Shown here: piece after piece, positions 9,463-17,869 of the stretch
Numbering within the stretch: the stretch's first letter is position 1
Layout: each line of letters starts with the position of its first letter
Origin: Enterobacter hormaechei ATCC 49162
GTDB taxonomy: Bacteria > Pseudomonadota > Gammaproteobacteria > Enterobacterales > Enterobacteriaceae
Reading direction: 5' to 3'
NCBI RefSeq assembly: GCF_001875655.1
Contig: NZ_MKEQ01000001.1
Location: 2,170,001-2,234,000 of the forward strand
Length of the DNA: 64,000 nucleotides
Translations under genes and position numbers: made by a program
The notes under the pieces: generated by a model
What the model was told of the DNA's origin: nothing
The model's database searches: none
What the model saw: the letters and a program-made list of their open reading frames with translations, nothing else

Positions 9463-10761
9463 TCCCTCTGTCGTGCCCGCGTCGCGGGCACGACGTCCCT
9501 CTGACTGGCGAAGCCACATCCCCAATACCAGACCCATCAGCGATAACGCCAGCACGTACCACGCTGGTGCGAGCGGCGACACGCCCATCAACACCGTGAC
9601 CACAATCGGGGTCAGCCCACCGAAAATGGCATACGAGACGTTATAAGAGAAAGAGATCCCGGTGAAGCGTACCTCCGGCGGGAAGGCGCGGACCATCACG
9701 TACGGTACGGCGCCAACGACGCCCACGCACAGCCCGACAATGCCGTACAGCAGGAACAGCTGTTCAGGATGGTTGCCCGCCAGATGGTAAAATGCCCAGC
9801 TCGACGCGGCCAGCAGCAGGCTGCCGACAATAAAGGTCACGCTGGCCCCGAAACGATCCGCCGCCAGACCGGCGGCCAGACAGCCAAAGCAGAGCATAAT
9901 TGTCGCGATACTGTTCGCCTGTAACGTCACGGCGGGCGCAAAACCGTACTGTTTTTGCAGCCAGACTGGCGACATCAAAATGACCACCACAATGCCCGCA
10001 GACAGCAGCCAGGTCAGAAGCATCGATACCACCACCGCTTTTTTATGCCGCACCACCACCGTTTTCACCGGCAGTTCTTGCGCCAGCGCCTTTCGCTGCT
10101 GCATTTCCAGAAATATTGGCGTCTCCTGCAACCAGCGTCGCAGGTACATTGCCACCAACCCAAACGCCCCGCCCAGCAGGAACGGGATACGCCAGCCCCA
10201 GTCGTGAACGGCCTGCTGCGTCATGCTGGTATTGATGATGGTGGCGACCACGGAGCCAAGCAGGATCCCGATCGTCAGCCCTGCGGTCAGCGTTCCGCAC
10301 GCAATGCCGATCCGGCGCACCGGGACGTGCTCCGCGACAAACACCCAGGCGCCCGGCACTTCCCCACCGATGGCCGCCCCCTGGAGAATACGCATCAGCA
10401 GCAGTAATAACGGGGCGATAATGCCCATCGACTCATAGGTAGGCAAAAGACCAATCGCCAGCGTCGGCACGGCCATCAGCAGGATACTGAGGGTAAACAT
10501 CTTCTTGCGCCCAACCAGATCGCCAAAGTGCGCCATGACAATGCCGCCCAGCGGACGCGCCAGATATCCGGCGGCAAAAATGCCGAAGGTTTGCACCTGA
10601 CGCAGCCATTCAGGGATATCCGCCGGGAAAAACAGCGCCCCCACGACGGCAGCGAAGAAGACGAAGATGATGAAGTCGTAAAACTCCAGCGCGCCGCCTA
10701 AGGCGGCGAGCGTCAGGGTTTTGTAGTCCAGTCGATTCAGAGGTCGGGTGTTATGTGACAT
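9439..10761 (-). CDS. MFS transporter, metabolite:H+ symporter (MHS) family
   Basis: Predicted 12-segment inner-membrane proton symporter of 440 residues. The loop motif GDLVGRKKMF (about residues 80-90) and ALEFYDFIIFVFFA near the N-terminus place it in the MHS group with ShiA, KgtP and ProP, which carry organic acids or osmolytes. The sequence does not show which substrate. It sits between mog and satP, where E. coli has no such gene, so it is an accessory insertion or a replacement. The start is the first ATG, with only a weak ribosome-binding site. No dedicated regulator is adjacent. Confidence 0.85.
   Translation of the reverse strand: MSHNTRPLNRLDYKTLTLAALGGALEFYDFIIFVFFAAVVGALFFPADIPEWLRQVQTFGIFAAGYLARPLGGIVMAHFGDLVGRKKMFTLSILLMAVPTLAIGLLPTYESMGIIAPLLLLLMRILQGAAIGGEVPGAWVFVAEHVPVRRIGIACGTLTAGLTIGILLGSVVATIINTSMTQQAVHDWGWRIPFLLGGAFGLVAMYLRRWLQETPIFLEMQQRKALAQELPVKTVVVRHKKAVVVSMLLTWLLSAGIVVVILMSPVWLQKQYGFAPAVTLQANSIATIMLCFGCLAAGLAADRFGASVTFIVGSLLLAASSWAFYHLAGNHPEQLFLLYGIVGLCVGVVGAVPYVMVRAFPPEVRFTGISFSYNVSYAIFGGLTPIVVTVLMGVSPLAPAWYVLALSLMGLVLGMWLRQSEGRRARDAGTTEGSVFFTNR
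9471..9493. terminator. perfect inverted repeat at the satP/transporter convergence
   Basis: TCGTGCCCGC-GTC-GCGGGCACGA is a perfect 10-bp stem with a 3-nt loop, starting 9 bp after the satP stop and lying inside the last codons of the convergent transporter gene. There is no T-run on either side. It is a candidate for transcription arrest or mRNA 3'-end protection. Confidence 0.45.
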
Positions 10762-10883
10762 AGCGAACCATTGTGCATGTGTTGTGGATTATTTTTTACA
10801 GCAATCGTAAAGAAAAAATTACTATATCGTAAATCCATTTACACGCTACCGTGGCTGGCGCGAATGTCACATTTTAATCAATT

Positions 10884-11471
10884 TCAGGAGATTGTTTCGC
10901 GGCGAGCGCTTTTAGGGCGAAATGCTGCTACCACGTTGCCGTCAGTTTCCACATAGGGACCGTCAAGCAACTGTATACAATACGGTACACTTGCAAAGAT
11001 GCCGTGCACGATAACGCTGCCGTCCTCGGCTTTCACCCCTTCCAGCGTTTCTTTGATCGACTTCGGCTGCCCCGGCAGGTTCAGGATCAGCGCCTGTTTG
11101 CGGATCACCCCGACCTGACGGGAAAGAATGGCCGTCGGGACAAAGTGTAGACTGATCTGACGCATCTGTTCACCGAAGCCCGGCATTTCGCGGTCGGCAA
11201 CCGCCAGCGTCGCGTCCGGCGTCACATCGCGGCGCGCGGGGCCGGTTCCGCCCGTTGTCAGAACAAGGTGGCAACTCATCTCATCCACCAGTTCACACAG
11301 GGTCTGCTCGATGATCGGCTGCTCGTCCGGGATCAGGCGAGTCTGGATCTCAAACGGGGTAGTGAGCGCGCTGCTCAGCCACGCTTCCAGAGCAGGGATG
11401 CCTTTATCCTGATAAACACCGCTGGAGGCGCGGTCAGAAATCGACACTAAGCCGATGCGTAAGGTATTCAT
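10884..11471 (-). CDS. mog: molybdopterin adenylyltransferase
   Basis: Adenylylates molybdopterin before molybdenum insertion in molybdenum-cofactor synthesis, in the cytoplasm. The start MNTLRIGLVSISDRASSG at 11471 gives 195 residues, the E. coli length. The upstream in-frame ATG (5 codons earlier) is less likely. The MoaB/Mog signature is visible as LTTGGTGPARRDVTPDAT near residues 70-87. It lies about 110 bp downstream of talB on the same strand, as in E. coli, separated by a strong hairpin. Confidence 0.96.
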   Translation of the reverse strand: MNTLRIGLVSISDRASSGVYQDKGIPALEAWLSSALTTPFEIQTRLIPDEQPIIEQTLCELVDEMSCHLVLTTGGTGPARRDVTPDATLAVADREMPGFGEQMRQISLHFVPTAILSRQVGVIRKQALILNLPGQPKSIKETLEGVKAEDGSVIVHGIFASVPYCIQLLDGPYVETDGNVVAAFRPKSARRETIS

Positions 11472-11550
11472 ATCCATTCCATTCAAAAAGTACTGATTAA
11501 AGGGAATGATACACGCAGAGAGGAAATTCAGACAGTGGCGGGGGGAAGAC

Positions 11551-11574
11551 GCGTGACCGGGAACCCGGTCACGC
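11551..11574 (-). terminator. talB-mog intergenic hairpin
   Basis: GCGTGACCGGG-AA-CCCGGTCACGC is a perfect 11-bp inverted repeat 7 bp after the talB stop. The minus strand then reads GTCTTCCCCCCGCC, so there is no uridine tract. It may be a weak terminator or an mRNA-stabilising end rather than a classical terminator. Confidence 0.5.
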
Positions 11575-11581
11575 AGAATGA

Positions 11582-12535
11582 TTACAGCAGGTCGCCGATC
11601 ATTTTTTCCAGTTTTTCCTGGTCGATAGCAAACTTACGGATACCGTCCGCCAGTTTGTCTACGGCCATTGGATCCTGGTTATGCTGCCACAGGAACTCGG
11701 ATTCGGTGATGCGCTCCGGGCGCGCTTTCACTTCGCCGGTGTAAGACAGTTTACGCTCGATAGTCCCTTCGCTTTCTGCCAGCTCTTTCAGCAGCGCAGG
11801 GGCGATGGTCAGGCGGTCACAGCCAGCCAGCTCGATGATTTCGCCGACGTTACGGAAGCTTGCGCCCATAACAACGGTCTCATAGCCGTGCTGTTTGTAG
11901 TATTCGTAGATTTCAGTCACGGAAATCACGCCAGGATCTTCAGACGCCGCATACTCTTTCTTGTCGGTATTGGCTTTGTACCAGTCCAGAATACGGCCCA
12001 CGAACGGAGAAATCAGGTATACGCCAGCTTCTGCACATGCACGCGCCTGCGCGAAGGAGAACAGCAGAGTCAGGTTACAGTTGATGCCTTCTTTTTCCAG
12101 CTGCTCAGCAGCGCGGATGCCCTGCCAGGTAGAGGCCAGTTTGATCAGGATACGATCGTTGCTGATGCCCGCATCGTTGTACAGTTTAATCAGGCGTTTT
12201 GCTTTGGCGATAGACGCTTCGGTGTCGTAGGAGAGACGTGCATCAACTTCGGTAGAGATACGGCCAGGAACGAGTTTCAGGATTTCCAGACCGATGTTCA
12301 CTGCCAGTTTGTCAGTGGCATCCACAACCTGCTGCGCGCGGTCATTGCTCTGTGCTTTCGCCCAGGTCACCGCCTCGTCGATCAGTTTGCGATACTCAGG
12401 GATCTGCGCGGCGTTAAGGATCAGAGAAGGGTTGGTTGTGGCATCCTGCGGCTGGTACAGCTTCATTGCCGCGATATCTCCGGTGTCAGCGACGACAGTA
12501 GTGAACTGACGAAGGGAGGTCAATTTATCCGTCAT
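11582..12535 (-). CDS. talB: transaldolase B
   Basis: Pentose-phosphate enzyme that moves a dihydroxyacetone unit from sedoheptulose-7-phosphate to glyceraldehyde-3-phosphate. The 317 residues match E. coli TalB. The Schiff-base lysine is in [13 protein letters not shown] near residue 132, and the catalytic aspartate is in the N-terminal DTGDIAAM. The ATG at 12535 is preceded by AAAAGAGAAACACT. The gene stands between yaaJ and mog, as in E. coli. Confidence 0.98.
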   Translation of the reverse strand: MTDKLTSLRQFTTVVADTGDIAAMKLYQPQDATTNPSLILNAAQIPEYRKLIDEAVTWAKAQSNDRAQQVVDATDKLAVNIGLEILKLVPGRISTEVDARLSYDTEASIAKAKRLIKLYNDAGISNDRILIKLASTWQGIRAAEQLEKEGINCNLTLLFSFAQARACAEAGVYLISPFVGRILDWYKANTDKKEYAASEDPGVISVTEIYEYYKQHGYETVVMGASFRNVGEIIELAGCDRLTIAPALLKELAESEGTIERKLSYTGEVKARPERITESEFLWQHNQDPMAVDKLADGIRKFAIDQEKLEKMIGDLL

Positions 12536-12797
12536 GATAGTGTTTCTCTTTTAACGTGCCCTGGATAATTCACACTACCGACAGCTTGCCAGCAGCGGAA
12601 AAATGACAGGTTTACTTGTTAGGGGGATGTAACCGGTCTGCCCTGATGATAACACGAGTGAGAGGCAGCGCAACCGCAGACAGTGCGCTTAGGCAGAGTA
12701 TGATAAACTCAGAATATTAACAGGCTGCTAAGTAACAGCATGCACACTCAGTGGTAGCGCTTACATATTCACTTTGGCATCAACAAGAGGGACGTTA

Positions 12798-14231
12798 GTG
12801 CCTGATTTCTTTTTCTTTATTAACGAAGTCCTTTGGGGTTCGATCATGATATACCTGCTTTCAGGAGCAGGTATCTGGTTTACGTGGCGCAGCGGGCTGA
12901 TTCAGTTCCGCTATATCCGCAAATTTGGCAGAAGTCTGAAAAACAGCGTCACCCCACAGCCGGGCGGTCTGACCTCGTTTCAGGCGCTCTGTACCAGCCT
13001 GGCCGCACGCGTGGGCAGCGGTAACCTGGCCGGTGTCGCGCTGGCGATCGGCGCGGGCGGTCCGGGCGCGGTATTCTGGATGTGGGTGACAGCGATTATC
13101 GGCATGGCCACCTCCTTTGCGGAGTGCTCCCTTGCGCAGCTCTACAAAGAAAAAGACAGTAAAGGTCAGTTCCGAGGCGGCCCTGCCTGGTATATGGCTC
13201 GCGGGCTGGGAATGCGCTGGATGGGCGTGCTCTTCTCACTCTTTTTACTGATTGCCTATGGCCTTATTTTCAATACCGTACAGGCAAACTCCGTCGCCCA
13301 CGCGCTACGTTTCGCCTTCAACTGTCCGGAGTGGCTGACGGGCGGCGCGCTTGCCCTTCTCACCCTGCTGACCATTGTGACCGGGCTAAAAGGGGTTGCC
13401 CGCCTGATGCAGTGGCTGGTTCCGCTGATGGCGCTGCTGTGGGTGTCCACCAGCCTGTTGGTGTGCGCGATACATATCGACGAGGTGCCGAACATTATCG
13501 CCACCATTTTCAAAAGCGCGTTCGGCTGGCGCGAAGCTGCTTCCGGCGCACTGGGTTACACCGTAAGCCAGGCACTCGCCGCAGGATTTCAGCGGGGGAT
13601 GTTCTCCAACGAAGCGGGGATGGGTTCCACGCCGAATGCCGCCGCCGCGGCCGCATCCTGGCCCCCGCATCCCGCCGCGCAGGGCATTGTGCAGATGATT
13701 GGCGTCTTCACAGACACCATTGTTATCTGTTCCGCCAGCGCGATGATAATGCTGCTGGCTGGTGCGACTGAACATCCGTCCGGCAATACGACAGGTATTC
13801 ATTGGGTACAACAGGCGCTGGTCTCCCTCGTCGGCGGCTGGGGCGCGGGCCTTGTCGCACTTGTCGTGGGGCTGTTTGCCTTCAGTTCCATTGCGGTGAA
13901 TTATATCTATGCCGAAAATAACCTTATTTTCCTGAAGGTTGATTCGCGTCTGGCCCGCAACGTACTTCGCGCGGGGGTGCTGACGATGGTGATCGTCGGC
14001 TCCCTGCTCAGCATGCCGATGATCTGGCAAATAGCGGACGTCATTATGGCGCTGATGGCCATCACCAACCTGACGGCCATTTTGCTCCTTTCACCGGTTG
14101 TGGCGCTGATCGCGCGCGATTATCTGCGTCAGCGCAAGCTCGGCGTACAGCCCGTCTTTGACGCCTCACGCTATCCCGAAATCGAGTCACAACTTGCCCC
14201 TGGCACCTGGGATGATTTGCCGCGGCAATAA
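12798..14231 (+). CDS. yaaJ: sodium:alanine/glycine symporter family protein YaaJ
   Basis: Inner-membrane amino-acid:cation symporter of the AGCS (alanine or glycine:cation) family. I chose GTG at 12798 because it gives the E. coli-like N-terminus PDFFFFINEVLWG and 477 residues (476 in E. coli), with AAGAGGGAC just upstream. An in-frame TTG at 12774 would add 8 residues with no support. Family motifs include SLAARVGSGNLAGVA and NEAGMGSTPNAAAAA, and there are about 10 hydrophobic segments. Its exact substrate is not known from sequence. It is transcribed away from talB; the 262-bp gap holds both promoters. Confidence 0.92.
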   Translation: MPDFFFFINEVLWGSIMIYLLSGAGIWFTWRSGLIQFRYIRKFGRSLKNSVTPQPGGLTSFQALCTSLAARVGSGNLAGVALAIGAGGPGAVFWMWVTAIIGMATSFAECSLAQLYKEKDSKGQFRGGPAWYMARGLGMRWMGVLFSLFLLIAYGLIFNTVQANSVAHALRFAFNCPEWLTGGALALLTLLTIVTGLKGVARLMQWLVPLMALLWVSTSLLVCAIHIDEVPNIIATIFKSAFGWREAASGALGYTVSQALAAGFQRGMFSNEAGMGSTPNAAAAAASWPPHPAAQGIVQMIGVFTDTIVICSASAMIMLLAGATEHPSGNTTGIHWVQQALVSLVGGWGAGLVALVVGLFAFSSIAVNYIYAENNLIFLKVDSRLARNVLRAGVLTMVIVGSLLSMPMIWQIADVIMALMAITNLTAILLLSPVVALIARDYLRQRKLGVQPVFDASRYPEIESQLAPGTWDDLPRQ

Positions 14232-14297
14232 CAGCTATCGATCAATTCAGGGCGATTTTTTGTTAAAGTCGCTCTAAATTTCCTGCAAGGACTGGAT

Positions 14298-15071
14298 ATG
14301 CTGATTCTGATTTCACCTGCAAAAACGCTCGACTACCAGAGCCCGCTCGCCACTGAGCGTTATACCCAGCCGGAATTGCTGGACTACTCGCAACAGCTGA
14401 TCCACGAGGCGCGTAAACTTTCGGCTCCGCAGATCGCCTCGCTGATGAGCATCAGCGATAAACTCGCCGACCTGAACGCCACCCGTTTTCACGACTGGCA
14501 GCCTGACTTCACGCCCGCTAATGCCCGCCAGGCGCTGTTAGCCTTCAAAGGTGATGTCTACACTGGCCTGCAAGCAGAAACGTTTAGCGAAGCCGATTTC
14601 GATTTTGCCCAGCAGCATCTGCGCATGCTGTCCGGTCTGTACGGGGTTCTGCGCCCGCTGGATCTGATGCAGCCGTATCGCCTGGAGATGGGTATCCGCC
14701 TGGAAAACGCCAAAGGCAAAGATCTGTACCAGTTCTGGGGCGATGTTATCACCGACACGCTTAACGCCGCGCTGCAAGCCCAGGGGGATAACGTGGTGAT
14801 CAACCTGGCCTCCGATGAGTACTTCAAATCGGTGAAGCCGAAAAAGCTGGATGCGGACATTATCAAGCCGGTGTTCCTCGACGAGAAGAACGGCAAATTT
14901 AAAGTGATCAGCTTCTACGCTAAAAAAGCGCGCGGTCTGATGAGCCGCTTCATCATCCAAAACCGCCTGACGAAGCCAGAGCAGCTCACCGGCTTTAACT
15001 GTGAAGGGTATTTCTTCGACGAGGCATCGTCAGGAAAAAACGAGCTGGTGTTTAAGCGTCACGAGCAATAA
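14298..15071 (+). CDS. yaaA: peroxide-stress protein YaaA (DUF328)
   Basis: Cytoplasmic protein that in E. coli limits intracellular iron under hydrogen peroxide stress as a member of the OxyR regulon. The 257 residues (258 in E. coli) begin [16 protein letters not shown], the family signature. The basic motif [13 protein letters not shown] is near residues 212-224. AAGGACTGG precedes the ATG. It is 66 bp downstream of yaaJ and converges on yaaX through a shared hairpin terminator. Confidence 0.96.
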   Translation: MLILISPAKTLDYQSPLATERYTQPELLDYSQQLIHEARKLSAPQIASLMSISDKLADLNATRFHDWQPDFTPANARQALLAFKGDVYTGLQAETFSEADFDFAQQHLRMLSGLYGVLRPLDLMQPYRLEMGIRLENAKGKDLYQFWGDVITDTLNAALQAQGDNVVINLASDEYFKSVKPKKLDADIIKPVFLDEKNGKFKVISFYAKKARGLMSRFIIQNRLTKPEQLTGFNCEGYFFDEASSGKNELVFKRHEQ

Positions 15072-15076
15072 ATGAC

Positions 15077-15098
15077 AACCCCGCCCTCTGGCGGGGTT
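15077..15098. terminator. yaaA/yaaX bidirectional terminator
   Basis: AACCCCGCC-CTCT-GGCGGGGTT is a perfect 9-bp stem placed between the convergent stops of yaaA and yaaX. The T-run is weak on both strands. Confidence 0.75.
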
Positions 15099-15103
15099 CT
15101 GCA

Positions 15104-15400
15104 TTAATGGTGTTTCCAGTCCGGGCCAGGACGATGATCGTCATGGCGACGATCGTCATGATGGTGGTCACGATCGCGATGTTCATCGTGCGGACGCCAG
15201 TGGTTATCGCGCCAGTCATAGTGCGCTTTCCACCAGTCATGGTCGCGCCAGCGGCCACCATCCCAGTAGTGTCCGTTATTATCCCGATCGCCTATTTGCA
15301 ATTTTACCGCAGGTACGAGAGTAATTTCAGATGCCTGTACCGCCATAGGGGCGACCAGCATCAGGGAAAGCGCGATGAGTGCAGGTTTCAGTGTAGACAC
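15104..15400 (-). CDS. yaaX: secreted His/Asp-rich DUF2502 protein YaaX
   Basis: Small exported protein of 98 residues with no known role. An N-terminal signal peptide (about residues 1-23, ...[12 protein letters not shown]) precedes the DUF2502 core [19 protein letters not shown], which is almost the same as in E. coli YaaX. The C-terminal third is unusually rich in His, Asp, Arg and Trp (for example [19 protein letters not shown]), which suggests binding of metal ions or charged surfaces. It lies between yaaA and thrC, as in E. coli. Confidence 0.9.
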   Translation of the reverse strand: MSTLKPALIALSLMLVAPMAVQASEITLVPAVKLQIGDRDNNGHYWDGGRWRDHDWWKAHYDWRDNHWRPHDEHRDRDHHHDDRRHDDHRPGPDWKHH

Positions 15401-15564
15401 AGGTGACTCCTTATTCTTCTTGCCCGACGTGGGCCGATGTAAGGAGAGTACGTGATGGGAACGGGGGATGTTATTCTCTGCAATCCTAAACGCTAAGTGA
15501 CCGCATTTATTGGGAATTTCTGCTTTTTTCCTGCTGTTTTTCTCCTTAATTTCTCCATAAAAAA

Positions 15565-15641
15565 GCCGGGTGGCGGCTTCGCCTTACCCGGCCTACATTC
15601 TGAGCCGTTGTAGGCCCGGTAAGGCGTAGCCGCCACCGGGC
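15565..15641. repeat. pair of REP-type palindromes (BIME-like)
   Basis: Two inverted copies lie at 15565-15596 and 15610-15641. The first reads GCCGGGTGGCGGCTTCGCCT then TACCCGGCCTAC; the second is its reverse complement with small changes. This is the GC-rich REP form of Enterobacter-like genomes. Related pairs or singles occur at 33297, 42588 and 45346. It sits just after thrC, where it can act as an mRNA end or gyrase/IHF site. Confidence 0.85.
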
Positions 15642-15648
15642 AACAAAC

Positions 15649-16935
15649 TTACGCTCGGGTCATCATCAGCTTACGCAGCGCGGCAAAGTCTGCGGGCAGC
15701 TCATGGGACAGCAGCGGCAGCTCGGCGCGCTCGGCCAGCTCTTTTGGCAGCGGCAGCGTTTCGCCCAGGATCGCTTCCACGCTCTCTTTGAACTTGGCTG
15801 GATGGGCGGTGCCGAGGAACAGGCCATACTCGCCCGGTTGAAGCTGATCGCGCAGGGCACGATAGGCAATCGCCGCGTGTGGCTCAGAGGTATAACCCAC
15901 CGCTTTCAGCTCGCGCATGGTGGCTTTAGTGGTTTCGTCCGTTACCGCAGCGTAGCCCAGGTCGCCCAGACGCCAGACCTTACGGCGGAACAGCTCTTCC
16001 ACACGCGGCCAGTTGTTAGGCTGTGACACATCCATCGCATTGGAGAGCGTGGCCTGAGTCGCGTTCGGCGCCCATTTTCCGTCCTTCAGGAAACGCGGCA
16101 CAGTGTCGTTGACGTTGGTAGCGGCAATAAAGCGTTTCACCGGCAGGCCGAGTGATTTTGCCAGCAGGCCCGCCGTCAGATCGCCGAAGTTCCCGCTTGG
16201 CACGGAAACCACCAGCTGATTGCGCGCTTCCTGCGGCAGCTGCGCCACCGCTTCGAAGTAGTAGCAGATCTGCGCCAGCAGACGGCTGATGTTGATGGAG
16301 TTGGCAGAGTTCAGCCCCAGCGCCGCCTTCAGCTCTTCGTCATCGAAGGCCTGCTTGACCAGCGCCTGGCAGGCATCGAAGTCGCCGTCGATCGCCACGG
16401 TTTCAATGTTGCCCCCCAGGGTGCAGAACAGTTTTTCCTGAAGCGGACTGATTTTGCCTTTCGGATAGAGGATCACCACGCGGACGTTTTTCAGGCCGTA
16501 GAACGCATGGGCCACCGCTGCCCCGGTATCACCGGAGGTCGCGGTCAGGATGGTCACCGGTTTGTCGCCGCTGATGTGGGTCAGCATCTGCGCCATAAAG
16601 CGACCGCCGAAATCTTTGAACGCCAGCGTCGGGCCGTGGAACAGCTCCAGACAGCCAACGTCAGGCTCCACCTGTTTCACCGGAGCCGGGAAAGCAAACG
16701 CCGCACGCACGCGCTCTTCAAGCAGCTCCTGCGGGATTTCGTCGCCGATAAACGCAGACAGAATTTTGGTGCTGCGGGTGACAAAGTCCTGTTTCAGCAA
16801 TTCATCAATTTCAGTCAGCTGAAATTCCGGCAGGTCGTGGGGGAAGAACAGCCCCTGATTTTTGCCCAAACCCTGCGTTACCGCCTGCGCGAAGCTGACC
16901 TGCTCGTTATGATCTTTAAGGTTGTAGAGTTTCAT
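15649..16935 (-). CDS. thrC: threonine synthase
   Basis: PLP enzyme that converts O-phosphohomoserine to threonine, the last step of the pathway. The 428 residues match E. coli ThrC in length and sequence. The PLP lysine lies in GPTLAFKDFGGRF near residue 107. It is the last gene of thrLABC, 3 bp after thrB, and is followed by REP elements. Confidence 0.98.
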   Translation of the reverse strand: MKLYNLKDHNEQVSFAQAVTQGLGKNQGLFFPHDLPEFQLTEIDELLKQDFVTRSTKILSAFIGDEIPQELLEERVRAAFAFPAPVKQVEPDVGCLELFHGPTLAFKDFGGRFMAQMLTHISGDKPVTILTATSGDTGAAVAHAFYGLKNVRVVILYPKGKISPLQEKLFCTLGGNIETVAIDGDFDACQALVKQAFDDEELKAALGLNSANSINISRLLAQICYYFEAVAQLPQEARNQLVVSVPSGNFGDLTAGLLAKSLGLPVKRFIAATNVNDTVPRFLKDGKWAPNATQATLSNAMDVSQPNNWPRVEELFRRKVWRLGDLGYAAVTDETTKATMRELKAVGYTSEPHAAIAYRALRDQLQPGEYGLFLGTAHPAKFKESVEAILGETLPLPKELAERAELPLLSHELPADFAALRKLMMTRA

Positions 16936-16938
16936 TCG

Positions 16939-17868
16939 TTATCCCAGTACTCGTGCGCCAGCCGTGTCCAGACGGCAAATATGAACAAAGCCTTCCTGAT
17001 TTTGCAGGTAGTGTTTAGAGAGCCAGTCCGCCACGCGCTGCGCGGTGTCTGGCTTGTCGCATAAGGCGAACAGCGTCGGGCCGGAGCCGGAGATGCCACA
17101 CGCCTGTGCGCCGATATCCATGGATGCCTGTCGCGCATCGTTAAAGCCCGGCAGCAGCTTCGTGCGATACGGTTCGGCAATGACGTCTTTCATCAGTTTC
17201 GCCGCCAGCTGCGGCTGACGGGTGTAGCAGGCGTGAATAAAGCCCGCCAGATGACGCCCGTGGGCGATACAGTCCTGACGACGATACTGCGCCGGCAGGA
17301 TCGCACGCGCTTCGGCGGTAGACACTTTAATGCCCGGATAGGCCAGTACCCACAGCCACTCATCAAACCCTGGCACCTGCTGGCTGATGATGCCATTTTC
17401 TTCAATCATCAGTTGCATGCCGCCAAGGAAACATGGCGCCACGTTATCATAATGAATGCTGCCGGAGATGCGCCCCTCCAGCTCGCCCATCAGCGCCAGC
17501 AGACGGCTGTTGTTCAGCGGCTTGCCGCAGTGCTCATTCATCGCCACCAGCGCGGCAACCACCGAGCAGGCGCTCGAGCCGAGGCCCGAGCCAATCGGCA
17601 TGCTCTTTTCCAGCGTCATGGCGACCGGCACGTTTTTGCCGATCTCCTGACAGAAGCGTTCCCAGCACTGATAAACGATATTTTCGCGCGGCTCAGACGG
17701 CAGTTTGCTGGCGAAGCGGCCCACGTTATTCAGGCTAAAGCTATCAGCCGCTTCCACCGTTACCGTATCACCCAGCAGCGAACCATCCACCGGCGTCACC
17801 GCCGCGCCCAGCACGTCAAACCCGACGCTCATATTGGCGCTGGAAGCCGGGGCATATACTTTAACCAT
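16939..17868 (-). CDS. thrB: homoserine kinase
   Basis: GHMP-family kinase that phosphorylates homoserine. The 309 residues match E. coli ThrB (310). The ATP-binding glycine-rich motif [12 protein letters not shown] lies near residues 90-101, and the C-terminal GHMP motif [13 protein letters not shown] near 255-267. It starts one base after the thrA stop codon, which implies translational coupling. Confidence 0.98.
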   Translation of the reverse strand: MVKVYAPASSANMSVGFDVLGAAVTPVDGSLLGDTVTVEAADSFSLNNVGRFASKLPSEPRENIVYQCWERFCQEIGKNVPVAMTLEKSMPIGSGLGSSACSVVAALVAMNEHCGKPLNNSRLLALMGELEGRISGSIHYDNVAPCFLGGMQLMIEENGIISQQVPGFDEWLWVLAYPGIKVSTAEARAILPAQYRRQDCIAHGRHLAGFIHACYTRQPQLAAKLMKDVIAEPYRTKLLPGFNDARQASMDIGAQACGISGSGPTLFALCDKPDTAQRVADWLSKHYLQNQEGFVHICRLDTAGARVLG

Positions 17869-17869
17869 C

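Noticed and set aside
12774..12797. Extended TTG start for yaaJ
   Set aside because: GTG at 12798 has the better ribosome-binding site and gives the conserved N-terminus.
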